Of a DNA stretch of 7,106 bases, positions 1 to 5,034 are shown in pieces. Location: the NCBI GenBank assembly GCA_021826565.1, contig JAKAZJ010000094.1:1-7106 (forward strand), in the 5' to 3' direction. Both the position numbers and the translations under genes were made by a program. This DNA is from Pseudomonadota bacterium. Lineage in GTDB: Bacteria; Pseudomonadota; Alphaproteobacteria; Acetobacterales; Acetobacteraceae. The number at the start of each line of letters is the position of its first letter. Positions within the stretch are counted from its first letter, which is position 1. The notes beneath the pieces are model-generated. The model was not told the origin of the DNA, did no database searches, and was given only the letters and a program-made list of their open reading frames with translations.

Positions 1-1433
1 ACGCCGGCAACAGCCTGGAGTGGCTGATCCTGGCCGAGGAGATCGAGGAGCTGTTCCCGCACTATCTGGCGGTGCTGAGCAAGCGAAAGCGCAACGTGGC
101 GCAGTTGCAGATCACGGTGAAGGCGGCCGACGACAAGGCGCCCGAGGCGCAGAAACACGCCGAGTTCGTGCGCGACTGGCTGGCGGAGAAGGTGCTGGAA
201 CAGGCGATGTTCGATATCGCCGACGGGCTGGGCAAGGGATTCTCCGTCTCCGAGATCGTGTGGCGCACCGAGCCGGGGCGCGTGGCGCCGGCGGAGATCA
301 TCTATCGGCCGCAGCGGTTCTTCGAGTTTTCCTGGGAAGACGGCAAGACCATCTGGCTGCGCGACGGCGCCGGGTTTTCGCCGCTGGTGCCGCACAAGTT
401 CCTGGTGCATCTCCACCCGAGCAAGAGCGGGGCGATCATCCGGTCCGGCCTGACGCGGGCGGTGTGCTGGATGTGGATGTATTCCAGCTACACGCTGCGG
501 GACTGGGCGCTGTTCTGCCAGGGCTACGGAATGCCGATCCGGCTGGGCCGTTATGGGCCGGAGGCGTCCGACAGCGACAAACGCGTGCTGTGGCGGGCAG
601 TGCAGTCCGTCGCCGGCGACGTGGCGGCGATCATCCCCAAGAGCATGGAGGTGGAATTCGTCCAGGCGCGATCGTCCGACAGCGCGGGCGACCTGTATCA
701 CAAGCGGGCAGACTGGCTGAATTTCGAGGTCAGCAAGCTGGTGCTGGGCAGCACGGCGGCGACCGACGCGGTGCGCGGGTCCTACGGCGCGGCGAAAGCG
801 CACAAGGCGGTGGAAGACGACGTGGAGCGGGCGGACGCGTCCATGCTGCAAGCGTCGCTCCAACGCCAGGTCATCGAGCCGATGATCGCGTTCACCTTCG
901 GGCCGCAGGTGGCTTACCCGACGCTGACGATCGGGCAGCCGGACCAGGTGGGGTTGAAGGACCTGATCGCGGCGGTGGCCGATCTGGGGTCGCAGGGGCT
1001 GGAAGTGAAAGCCTCGGAAATCCTGGACCGGCTGCAGCTGTCGCCGCCGGAGCCGGGCGACAAGACGGTCGGCGGCACGCCCACGCCGCCGCCGGCGCCG
1101 ATCATCGCGCATCCGGGGGTGCCGCTGCCGAGCAGCAATTCCATGGCGCCGTTCCGCGCCCTGGTGGCCCGCCACAGCGCCGCCGCGCCGGACGTGATCG
1201 CCGCGCTGAGCGACCGGCTGGCGCGGGAGGCCGCGGGCGCGCTGGGCGGCATGACGGCGGAGCTGCACGCCGCATTCGACGGCGCGACCGACCTACACGA
1301 CCTGGCGCGGCGCGTGCACGCGCTGAAACTGTCCCCCGATGCGTTCGCCGAGGCGATGGCGCGTGGCATGGCGCTGGCGCACCTGGTGGGGCAGGCGGCG
1401 CTGATGGACGAGCTGCGTGACGACGGCGGCTGA
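1..1433 (+). CDS. Portal protein, Mu gp29-like (DUF935), 5'-truncated by window edge
   Basis: This is the portal subunit, which forms the dodecameric ring at the capsid vertex through which DNA is packaged and ejected. The frame is open from base 3, so the N terminus lies upstream of the window. The visible part is 476 residues; Mu gp29 is about 510. It begins AGNSLEWLILAEEIEEL and continues into KRKRNV, as expected for the DUF935 region where the chain lists its input length and rings of helices. Family-typical stretches include GYGMPIRLGRY (about residues 174-184 of the visible part), AAIIPKSMEVEF (about 208-219), SKLVLGSTAATD (about 244-255; the family more often has LGQT here) and SYGAAKAHK (about 260-268). 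A proline-rich linker (about 347-380) leads to a helical tail. The GTG at 72 is not the real start, because coding signal continues upstream. The stop overlaps the next gene by 17 bases. Identity is confident; the true start is unseen. Confidence 0.93.
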   Translation, partial: AGNSLEWLILAEEIEELFPHYLAVLSKRKRNVAQLQITVKAADDKAPEAQKHAEFVRDWLAEKVLEQAMFDIADGLGKGFSVSEIVWRTEPGRVAPAEIIYRPQRFFEFSWEDGKTIWLRDGAGFSPLVPHKFLVHLHPSKSGAIIRSGLTRAVCWMWMYSSYTLRDWALFCQGYGMPIRLGRYGPEASDSDKRVLWRAVQSVAGDVAAIIPKSMEVEFVQARSSDSAGDLYHKRADWLNFEVSKLVLGSTAATDAVRGSYGAAKAHKAVEDDVERADASMLQASLQRQVIEPMIAFTFGPQVAYPTLTIGQPDQVGLKDLIAAVADLGSQGLEVKASEILDRLQLSPPEPGDKTVGGTPTPPPAPIIAHPGVPLPSSNSMAPFRALVARHSAAAPDVIAALSDRLAREAAGALGGMTAELHAAFDGATDLHDLARRVHALKLSPDAFAEAMARGMALAHLVGQAALMDELRDDGG

Positions 1434-2178
1434 AGCGATCGACCTGCCGTTCGAGGAGGCGATCGCCTTCTTCAAGCAGAAGGTGCCGGTGAAAACCCAG
1501 CACTGGACGGATGTGTGGCAGGACGCGCATTCCCGCGCGTTCATGGTGGCCGGCGCGGCGCAGGACGCGCTGGTGGAGGATTTCCGGCAGGCGATCCTGA
1601 AAGCGATCGAGGACGGCACCACGCTGGCGGAGTTCCGGCAGGATTTCGACCAGATCGTGGCCCGGCACGGGTGGGTGCATAATGGCTCGCCGGGTTGGCG
1701 CGCCCAGACGATCTACGACACGAACCTGCGGTCGGCGTACTCCGCGGGCCGATACGCGCAGCAGACCGACCCGGACACGCTGCGGGTGTTCCCGTACTGG
1801 ACGTATATGCACGGGGATTCCGTGCATCCGCGGCCGATGCACCTGGCGTGGAACGGCACCACCCTGCGGGCGGACGATCCGTGGTGGGACAGCCACTATC
1901 CGCCCGGCGGCTGGCGGTGTTCCTGCTACGTGGTCAGCACGTCGCGCCGCGGGCTGGCGCGGATGGGCAAGAGCGGGCCGGACACCGCGCCGGCGGATGA
2001 TCCGGTGCCGTGGCGTAACCCGCGCACCGGCACCGTGCACATGGTGCCGAAAGGCATCCAGCCAGGGTTCGGCTACAACCCGGGGAAAGCGTGGCTGCAC
2101 GGCCCGCTGCACGCCGAGCGCCTGGTCCCCGTGCACCCGGACGACGCGACCGGCGTGGCGCGCCCGGACGGCGGCTGA
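1417..2178 (+). CDS. Minor head morphogenesis protein, Mu F-like (gp30 / SPP1 gp7 family)
   Basis: 253 residues. Proteins of this family are minor capsid components that associate with the portal and are needed for head assembly. The N-terminal part (about 10-85) is helical, with FEEAIAFFKQK and FRQDFDQIV. The conserved MuF core follows: IYDTNLRSAYSAGRY (about 99-113), then RPMHLAWNGTTLRADDPWW (139-157), PPGGWRCSCYV (162-172) with the two family cysteines, and GIQPGFGYNPGKA (213-225). The protein is shorter than Mu F (about 420 residues) and ends soon after the NPG motif, so it lacks a long C-terminal extension. The start is GTG at 1417 inside the portal gene, giving a 17-base overlap that suggests translational coupling. 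A purine-rich GGACGAG precedes it at about 1406-1412. The stop TGA overlaps the next ATG. Family call is secure; the exact molecular role is inferred from relatives. Confidence 0.93.
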   Translation: MTTAAEAIDLPFEEAIAFFKQKVPVKTQHWTDVWQDAHSRAFMVAGAAQDALVEDFRQAILKAIEDGTTLAEFRQDFDQIVARHGWVHNGSPGWRAQTIYDTNLRSAYSAGRYAQQTDPDTLRVFPYWTYMHGDSVHPRPMHLAWNGTTLRADDPWWDSHYPPGGWRCSCYVVSTSRRGLARMGKSGPDTAPADDPVPWRNPRTGTVHMVPKGIQPGFGYNPGKAWLHGPLHAERLVPVHPDDATGVARPDGG

Positions 2179-2672
2179 TGGCCGGCGCGCTGATCCGCTA
2201 CACGCTGGACGACGCCGCGGTGATGGCCGCGATCGAGCGGCTGACGGCGGTGCGGTTCAGCGTGCTGCGCCCGATCGGCCTGGCGCTGGTGCAGGTGGTG
2301 CAGGAACGGTTCCGCGACGAGCGCGACCCGTTCGGGCAGCCCTGGGCGCCGTTGAACCCGGCCTATGCCGAGATCAAGCGCGGGCGGGGGATATTACGGG
2401 CGAGCGGGATGTTGATGCGGTCCATCACGTATCGGGTCGGCCCGGCCGAGATCGCGGTGGGATCGAACCGGGTCTATGCCGCGATCCACCAGTTCGGGGG
2501 CACCATCACGCCGAAATCCGCGCAGGCGCTGGTGTTCCGGTTGGGGAAGCGGGTGGTGCACGCGGGCAGCGTGACGATCCCGCAGCGGCCGTATCTGGGG
2601 TTCGGGCCCGCGGACCAGGCGGCGGTGCTTGAAGTCGTGGAAGAGGCGGTGGAGACTGCGCTGGGAGCGTGA
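2178..2672 (+). CDS. Virion morphogenesis protein, Mu gpG-like (P2 gpS / tail-completion family)
   Basis: 164 residues. Members of this family (Phage_tail_S; Mu gpG, P2 gpS) are needed late in virion assembly, in tail completion or head-tail joining. Family signatures are visible in order: RDERDPFGQPWAPLNP (about 46-61), ILRASGMLMRSI (72-83), VGSNRVYAAIHQFGGTI (94-110) and IPQRPYLGFG (134-143), followed by a C-terminal helix EVVEEAVETAL. I chose the ATG at 2178, which overlaps the preceding TGA as TGATG. The frame stays open further upstream, but that segment reads as Arg/Ala/Pro-rich out-of-frame sequence inside the gp30 gene. Length fits the family. Placement directly after the F-like gene is the normal Mu order. 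Confidence 0.92.
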   Translation: MAGALIRYTLDDAAVMAAIERLTAVRFSVLRPIGLALVQVVQERFRDERDPFGQPWAPLNPAYAEIKRGRGILRASGMLMRSITYRVGPAEIAVGSNRVYAAIHQFGGTITPKSAQALVFRLGKRVVHAGSVTIPQRPYLGFGPADQAAVLEVVEEAVETALGA

Positions 2673-2674
2673 TG

Positions 2675-2680
2675 AAAGGA
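2675..2680 (+). promoter_or_regulatory. Ribosome binding site that fixes the start of the membrane protein gene
   Basis: AAAGGA lies 8 bases before the ATG at 2689. It supports that ATG over a TTG at 2629 in the same frame, which would place 20 Arg/Trp-rich residues inside the end of the G-like gene. An ATG at 2672 overlaps the G stop but is in another frame and closes after 23 codons. Confidence 0.6.
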
Positions 2681-2688
2681 CCGGCGCG

Positions 2689-3102
2689 ATGGAACGGAAG
2701 CCCAGCATTCTGGCGAACCCGAAGGTTGCGGTCTCGCTGGTGATCGCGTTGATGGTGGGGGGCATCGCGGCGTTTGTCGGGAACGCCGTCCAGGCGCCGG
2801 CCAAGGGGGCGACTGCCCGGGAGCTGGCGGCGTTGCAGGAATATCTGGTGGAACCGGGCGGCGGCACCGTGGTGGTGTGGCGCAACGCGCGGGCGCTTCA
2901 CGAGGCGATGGGGCTCATGCAGCGCGACGTTGAGAAGACCCATCCGGAGCTCTTCACGCCGCTGATCGCGTGCGCGGCGCCCAGCGGCAGCCCAGTCGCT
3001 GACCTGAGCGGCGTCTTCACCGTTCGGGTCGAGGTGAACGGCGGCCCGGCGGTCGGCTGCCGCGGGGTGGTGGACGCGGTGTTCCTGAAACATCACCCGT
3101 GA
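2689..3102 (+). CDS. Unrecognised small single-pass membrane protein (accessory gene)
   Basis: 137 residues; I do not recognise the family. The N terminus MERKPSILANPK is short and basic. It is followed by one clear hydrophobic segment (about residues 13-31, VAVSLVIALMVGGIAAFVG). The positive residues before it predict N-in, C-out, so about 100 residues would face the periplasm. That part contains a helical stretch (about 42-54), a short beta-like TVVVW (60-64), a second helix (about 67-83), and a beta-like FTVRVEVNG (110-118). It has exactly two cysteines, C95 and C124, which could form a disulfide outside the cytoplasm. The hydrophobic segment has no lipobox and no obvious signal peptidase site, so an anchored protein is likelier than a secreted one. 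Mu has no gene here between G and I. Possible roles are superinfection exclusion, host-envelope modification, or an unrelated moron; none is shown by the sequence. Confidence 0.75.
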   Translation: MERKPSILANPKVAVSLVIALMVGGIAAFVGNAVQAPAKGATARELAALQEYLVEPGGGTVVVWRNARALHEAMGLMQRDVEKTHPELFTPLIACAAPSGSPVADLSGVFTVRVEVNGGPAVGCRGVVDAVFLKHHP

Positions 3103-3120
3103 CGCGGGCTGCGCCACGCG

Positions 3121-3684
3121 ATGATCCGGATCGGTGAGCGCCTTCGTTCCTTCCGGGTGCGCGCGCGGCTCAGCCAGCACGAGTTCGCGCGCGCGGCACG
3201 CGTGAGCGCGGCCAAGGTGACCGCCTGGGAAGGAAACGCCGAAATGCCGGACGCTCGGCAGGCCCGGCGCGTGGCCGCCGCGCTTGCAGCCGACATGTCC
3301 GCGTTGTTCGGGTGCTCGCTGGCCGCCAGCTTCACCGCGAGCCTCGATGAAGAAACGGACCCCCTCCCCGGACGCCCGCTTGCTCCACGGAGCGCTCGGC
3401 CGCTCAAGGGCTATGGGGCGCCCCGCGCGGCTGCCCTCCGGGGGCTTCGCTGCGGCGGCTGCGGACGGTGGGTTGCGCCGGTGGGAGATGGCTGCCGCCG
3501 GTGTGCCCCCGATGCCATGGATGCCGGGGCGCCAAGGGGTCAGCATTCGGTTCCCGATTTTTTCCCGGGCCCGCCCAAGGGGCGGCTGACGGGGGCGGCC
3601 CTCTACGGGCCGCTATCGGGGATTTTCGCGCGCGCGGCTCCGGGGCGTCCCATCCCCCTGGCAGGCGATCCTGGGGGCAGTTAG
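3121..3684 (+). CDS. XRE-family helix-turn-helix protein with CxxC...CxxC tail
   Basis: 187 residues. Residues 3-64 form a clear Cro/CI-type DNA-binding domain: IGERLRSFRVRARLSQHEFA, then ARVSAAKVTAWE (recognition helix about 29-37), MPD and a closing helix ending SALFG. The rest is low-complexity and Pro/Gly/Arg-rich, apart from CGGC at 111-114 and CRRC at 125-128, spaced like a small zinc ribbon. By hand count about a quarter of the codons after 3340 end in A or T, clearly more than in neighbouring genes, and other frames are also open there. The genuine protein may therefore be only the HTH part, or contain a frameshift. The ATG at 3121 is 18 bases after the previous stop and has no good Shine-Dalgarno. 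A CI-like regulator inside a late head operon is unexpected. HTH assignment is confident; C-terminal reading is not. Confidence 0.72.
   Translation: MIRIGERLRSFRVRARLSQHEFARAARVSAAKVTAWEGNAEMPDARQARRVAAALAADMSALFGCSLAASFTASLDEETDPLPGRPLAPRSARPLKGYGAPRAAALRGLRCGGCGRWVAPVGDGCRRCAPDAMDAGAPRGQHSVPDFFPGPPKGRLTGAALYGPLSGIFARAAPGRPIPLAGDPGGS
3571..3613 (+). repeat. Two adjacent GC-rich inverted repeats near the end of the XRE frame
   Basis: CCGCCC (3571-3576) pairs with GGGCGG (3580-3585) around a 3-base loop. GCGGCCC (3595-3601) pairs with GGGCCGC (3607-3613) around TCTAC. Both are perfect. No T-tract follows, so they are not classic intrinsic terminators. They fall in the part of the XRE frame with weak coding signal. 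Confidence 0.5.
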
Positions 3685-3690
3685 GATCGC
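3665..3690 (+). repeat. Perfect 8-bp inverted repeat spanning the XRE stop codon
   Basis: GCGATCCT (3665-3672) and AGGATCGC (3683-3690) are exact reverse complements separated by 10 bases, and the TAG stop (3682-3684) lies at the edge of the right arm. It could be an RNA hairpin between the regulator and protease genes, or a two-fold operator for the XRE protein just upstream. No T-tract follows. The role is inferred. Confidence 0.5.
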
Positions 3691-3765
3691 GGGCACCGGG
3701 GCGGTCCCCGCGCCCTTCGCGGAGGGCCTGCCGGCGCCCGGCCGCGCGCGGGCATCCTTCCCGGC
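3691..3765 (+). other. GC-rich structured leader before the protease gene
   Basis: The 81-base gap 3685-3765 is the largest gene-free stretch in the window. GGGC (3691-3694)/GCCC (3712-3715) with the inner stem CGGGG (3697-3701)/CCCCG (3706-3710) makes a roughly 9-pair hairpin with a small internal loop. GCCCT (3712-3716)/AGGGC (3723-3727) is an alternative partner, and GCCGG (3730-3734)/CCGGC (3738-3742) is another short hairpin. The sequence just before the protease ATG has no purine-rich Shine-Dalgarno. Translation of the protease may therefore depend on structure or read-in, but this is inference. Confidence 0.4.
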
Positions 3766-5034
3766 ATGGACCTCACCGCCGCTGCTCATAGCACGCTTCC
3801 GCCGGGAGAAGCACCGGAATGGATTCAGCTGCTGCCCGCCGGCACGTTCCGGGGGGTGGATGGGCGTGGCCCGTACCGCGTGGCGGCCCCGCAGGCGGTG
3901 ATCGAGGCCAGCCTGTCGGCCGGCAAGCTGCCGATCGATGAAAACCATGCGACCGAGCACGCGGCCAAGACCGGCGCGGCATCGCCGGCGCGGGGCTGGA
4001 TCGTGGGGATGGAGGCGCGCCCCGACGGGGTGTGGGGCCGGGTGGAGTGGAACCCGACCGGCGTGCAGCTGATGGCCGAGAAGGCTTATCGCGGGATCAG
4101 CCCGGTCTTCTACCACCTGCCGAACGGCAACGTGCTGCGGATCGCCAGCGCGGCGCTGACGAACAAGCCGAACCTGCCGATCGCGTCCATGCACGCGGCG
4201 CTGTCCGATCACGAGCGTGACGCGCTGCCGGACGATCTGTTCGCGTTCCCCGCCACCCGCCAGGACCCGCTGCGGGACCCGGCGCATGTCCAGCTGGCGT
4301 GGGACATGGTGGACCGCACCCAGGGCGTGACCCTGGCGGAACGGCGTGCGGCGCGGCGGCGCATCCTGGCGCGCGCGCGGCAGCTGGGGATGGACACCCG
4401 CGACTGGGACACCGCGGCCTCGGCCGCTCATACCGCTGGAGAAGACATGGACCCGACTGCGATCCGGGCCGCGCTCGGGCTGCCGGAGACGGCGACCGAG
4501 GCGGACATCCTCGCGCGCGTGACGGCGAACGCCGCCAGCGCGAGCGCGCACACCCAGGCCGTGACGGCGATCGCCGCCGCGGCCGGCGTGACCGCGGCCA
4601 ACCAGGCCGAGCTGCTGATCGCGTTGCAGGCGCAGCGCGCCGGCGCCGGCGCCGGCGCCGACGGCGACCTGAGCCGCACGGTGGTGGCGCTGCAGACGCA
4701 GTTGCAGACCTTGCAACAGGCCGGCGCGCGTGACCGCGCCGCGGCGTTCATCGACGGGGCGATCCGCGACGGCAAGCCGATCGTGCCGCTGCGGGACCGG
4801 CTGATCGCCCGGCACATGGCGACGCCCGAGGATGTGGAGGCGGAGGTGAACGCGCTGCCGAGCATTAACGTCGGGGGGATCGTCCGGGCGCAGCACGCCA
4901 CGGAGGGCCGGGATGGGGACCCACTGACGCCTGGGGACCGGCGCATCGCGCGGCTTATGAATCTGGACCCGAATGCGCTGGCGAAGCACCGGCGCGCGCG
5001 CCGGCTCGCCGCGGCTGACGAAGGAGAGGGCTGA
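3766..5034 (+). CDS. Head maturation protease with C-terminal scaffold, Mu gpI-like
   Basis: 422 residues. The family (Mu-like prophage I protein) cleaves scaffold and head proteins during capsid maturation. The N-terminal protease part (about 17-141) has the family pattern PEWIQLLPAGTFRG, PIDENHATEHAAKTG (His61), ARGWIVGMEARPDGVWGRVEW, YRGISPVFY (Ser112) and LTNKPNLPI. His61 and Ser112 are the likely catalytic pair by analogy with assemblin-type capsid proteases; this is inferred. Residues about 158-214 form an inserted helical module starting FAFPATRQDPL. From M228 a scaffold-like region begins AIRAALGLPETATEADI. It is helical and Ala/Gln-rich, contains an Ala-Gly run (292-298), and ends in a basic tail KHRRARRL. 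The ATG at 3766 is the first start after the in-frame TAG at 3682. The stop overlaps the next ATG. Confidence 0.92.
   Translation: MDLTAAAHSTLPPGEAPEWIQLLPAGTFRGVDGRGPYRVAAPQAVIEASLSAGKLPIDENHATEHAAKTGAASPARGWIVGMEARPDGVWGRVEWNPTGVQLMAEKAYRGISPVFYHLPNGNVLRIASAALTNKPNLPIASMHAALSDHERDALPDDLFAFPATRQDPLRDPAHVQLAWDMVDRTQGVTLAERRAARRRILARARQLGMDTRDWDTAASAAHTAGEDMDPTAIRAALGLPETATEADILARVTANAASASAHTQAVTAIAAAAGVTAANQAELLIALQAQRAGAGAGADGDLSRTVVALQTQLQTLQQAGARDRAAAFIDGAIRDGKPIVPLRDRLIARHMATPEDVEAEVNALPSINVGGIVRAQHATEGRDGDPLTPGDRRIARLMNLDPNALAKHRRARRLAAADEGEG
4438..4449 (+). promoter_or_regulatory. Internal ribosome binding site and start for scaffold
   Basis: GGAG at 4438-4441 (GGAGAAGAC) sits 5 bases before an in-frame ATG at 4447 inside the protease gene. 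It is a better Shine-Dalgarno match than the one before the protease's own start, and it lies exactly at the protease/scaffold boundary. Confidence 0.6.
4447..5034 (+). CDS. Predicted capsid scaffold from an in-frame internal start (Mu Z-like)
   Basis: 195 residues, identical to residues 228-422 of the protease. In Mu the scaffold gene Z lies in frame within gene I and shares its C terminus. Here the product would start MDPTAIRAALGLPETATEAD, resembling the LGLP-containing beginning of the scaffold segment in Mu gpI-type proteins. The body is alpha-helical and Ala/Gln-rich (TVVALQTQLQTLQQAG, about 305-320 in full-length numbering), typical of extended scaffolds. It ends in a basic region (KHRRARRL) of the kind scaffolds use to contact coat protein. 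Separate expression would give the scaffold excess over protease that assembly requires. Evidence is the in-frame ATG, its Shine-Dalgarno and domain placement; expression itself is unproven. Confidence 0.62.
   Translation: MDPTAIRAALGLPETATEADILARVTANAASASAHTQAVTAIAAAAGVTAANQAELLIALQAQRAGAGAGADGDLSRTVVALQTQLQTLQQAGARDRAAAFIDGAIRDGKPIVPLRDRLIARHMATPEDVEAEVNALPSINVGGIVRAQHATEGRDGDPLTPGDRRIARLMNLDPNALAKHRRARRLAAADEGEG
4638..4660 (+). repeat. Hexanucleotide tandem repeat (CGCCGG, about 3.8 copies)
   Basis: CGCCGG is repeated from 4638 to 4660 without interruption. It encodes the alternating Ala-Gly run in the scaffold region. Because the unit is 6 bases, copy-number change would keep the frame and only lengthen or shorten the linker. 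Confidence 0.7.
4989..5004 (+). repeat. 16-bp perfect palindrome upstream of the decoration gene
   Basis: CCGGCGCGCGCGCCGG reads the same on both strands and lies in the last codons of the protease/scaffold gene, 29 bases before the next ATG. As RNA it could form a 6-pair stem with a 4-base loop. The alternating CG core raises the odds that it arises by chance in such GC-rich DNA. Confidence 0.5.
5021..5026 (+). promoter_or_regulatory. Strong ribosome binding site of the decoration gene
   Basis: AAGGAG lies 7 bases before the ATG at 5034. It is the best Shine-Dalgarno match I see in the window and fits a need for high expression. Confidence 0.75.

Noticed and set aside
20..1420. 466-codon open frame overlapping the portal gene
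   Set aside because: It reads as Arg/Gly/Ala-rich low-complexity sequence, while the overlapping frame gives a clear DUF935 portal. It stays open only because stops are rare in GC-rich DNA.
1102..2136. Long minus-strand open frame opposite gp30
   Set aside because: Composition is His/Arg/Pro-rich with no recognisable motif and it is antisense to a secure gene. The minus-strand frames at 2506-3546, 3613-4989 and 5483-6484 are rejected for the same reason.
1417..2178. Toxin domain fused to the MuF core
   Set aside because: The C terminus after the NPG motif is only about 30 residues with no catalytic pattern.
1682..2632. 316-codon + strand frame spanning gp30 and the G-like gene
   Set aside because: Arg/Thr/Gly-rich shadow; both underlying genes have conserved family motifs in their own frames.
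2672..2743. ATG overlapping the G-like stop (GTGATGAAAGG)
   Set aside because: Its frame closes at TGA after 23 codons; the ATG at 2689 with AAAGGA upstream gives a plausible membrane protein.
3284..3589. Alternative 101-codon frame within the XRE gene
   Set aside because: No motif and no ribosome binding site; kept only as part of the frame-ambiguity finding.
3571..3613. Intrinsic terminator at the end of the XRE gene
   Set aside because: The stems are good but no run of T follows; the T6 at 3558-3563 lies upstream of them, not after.
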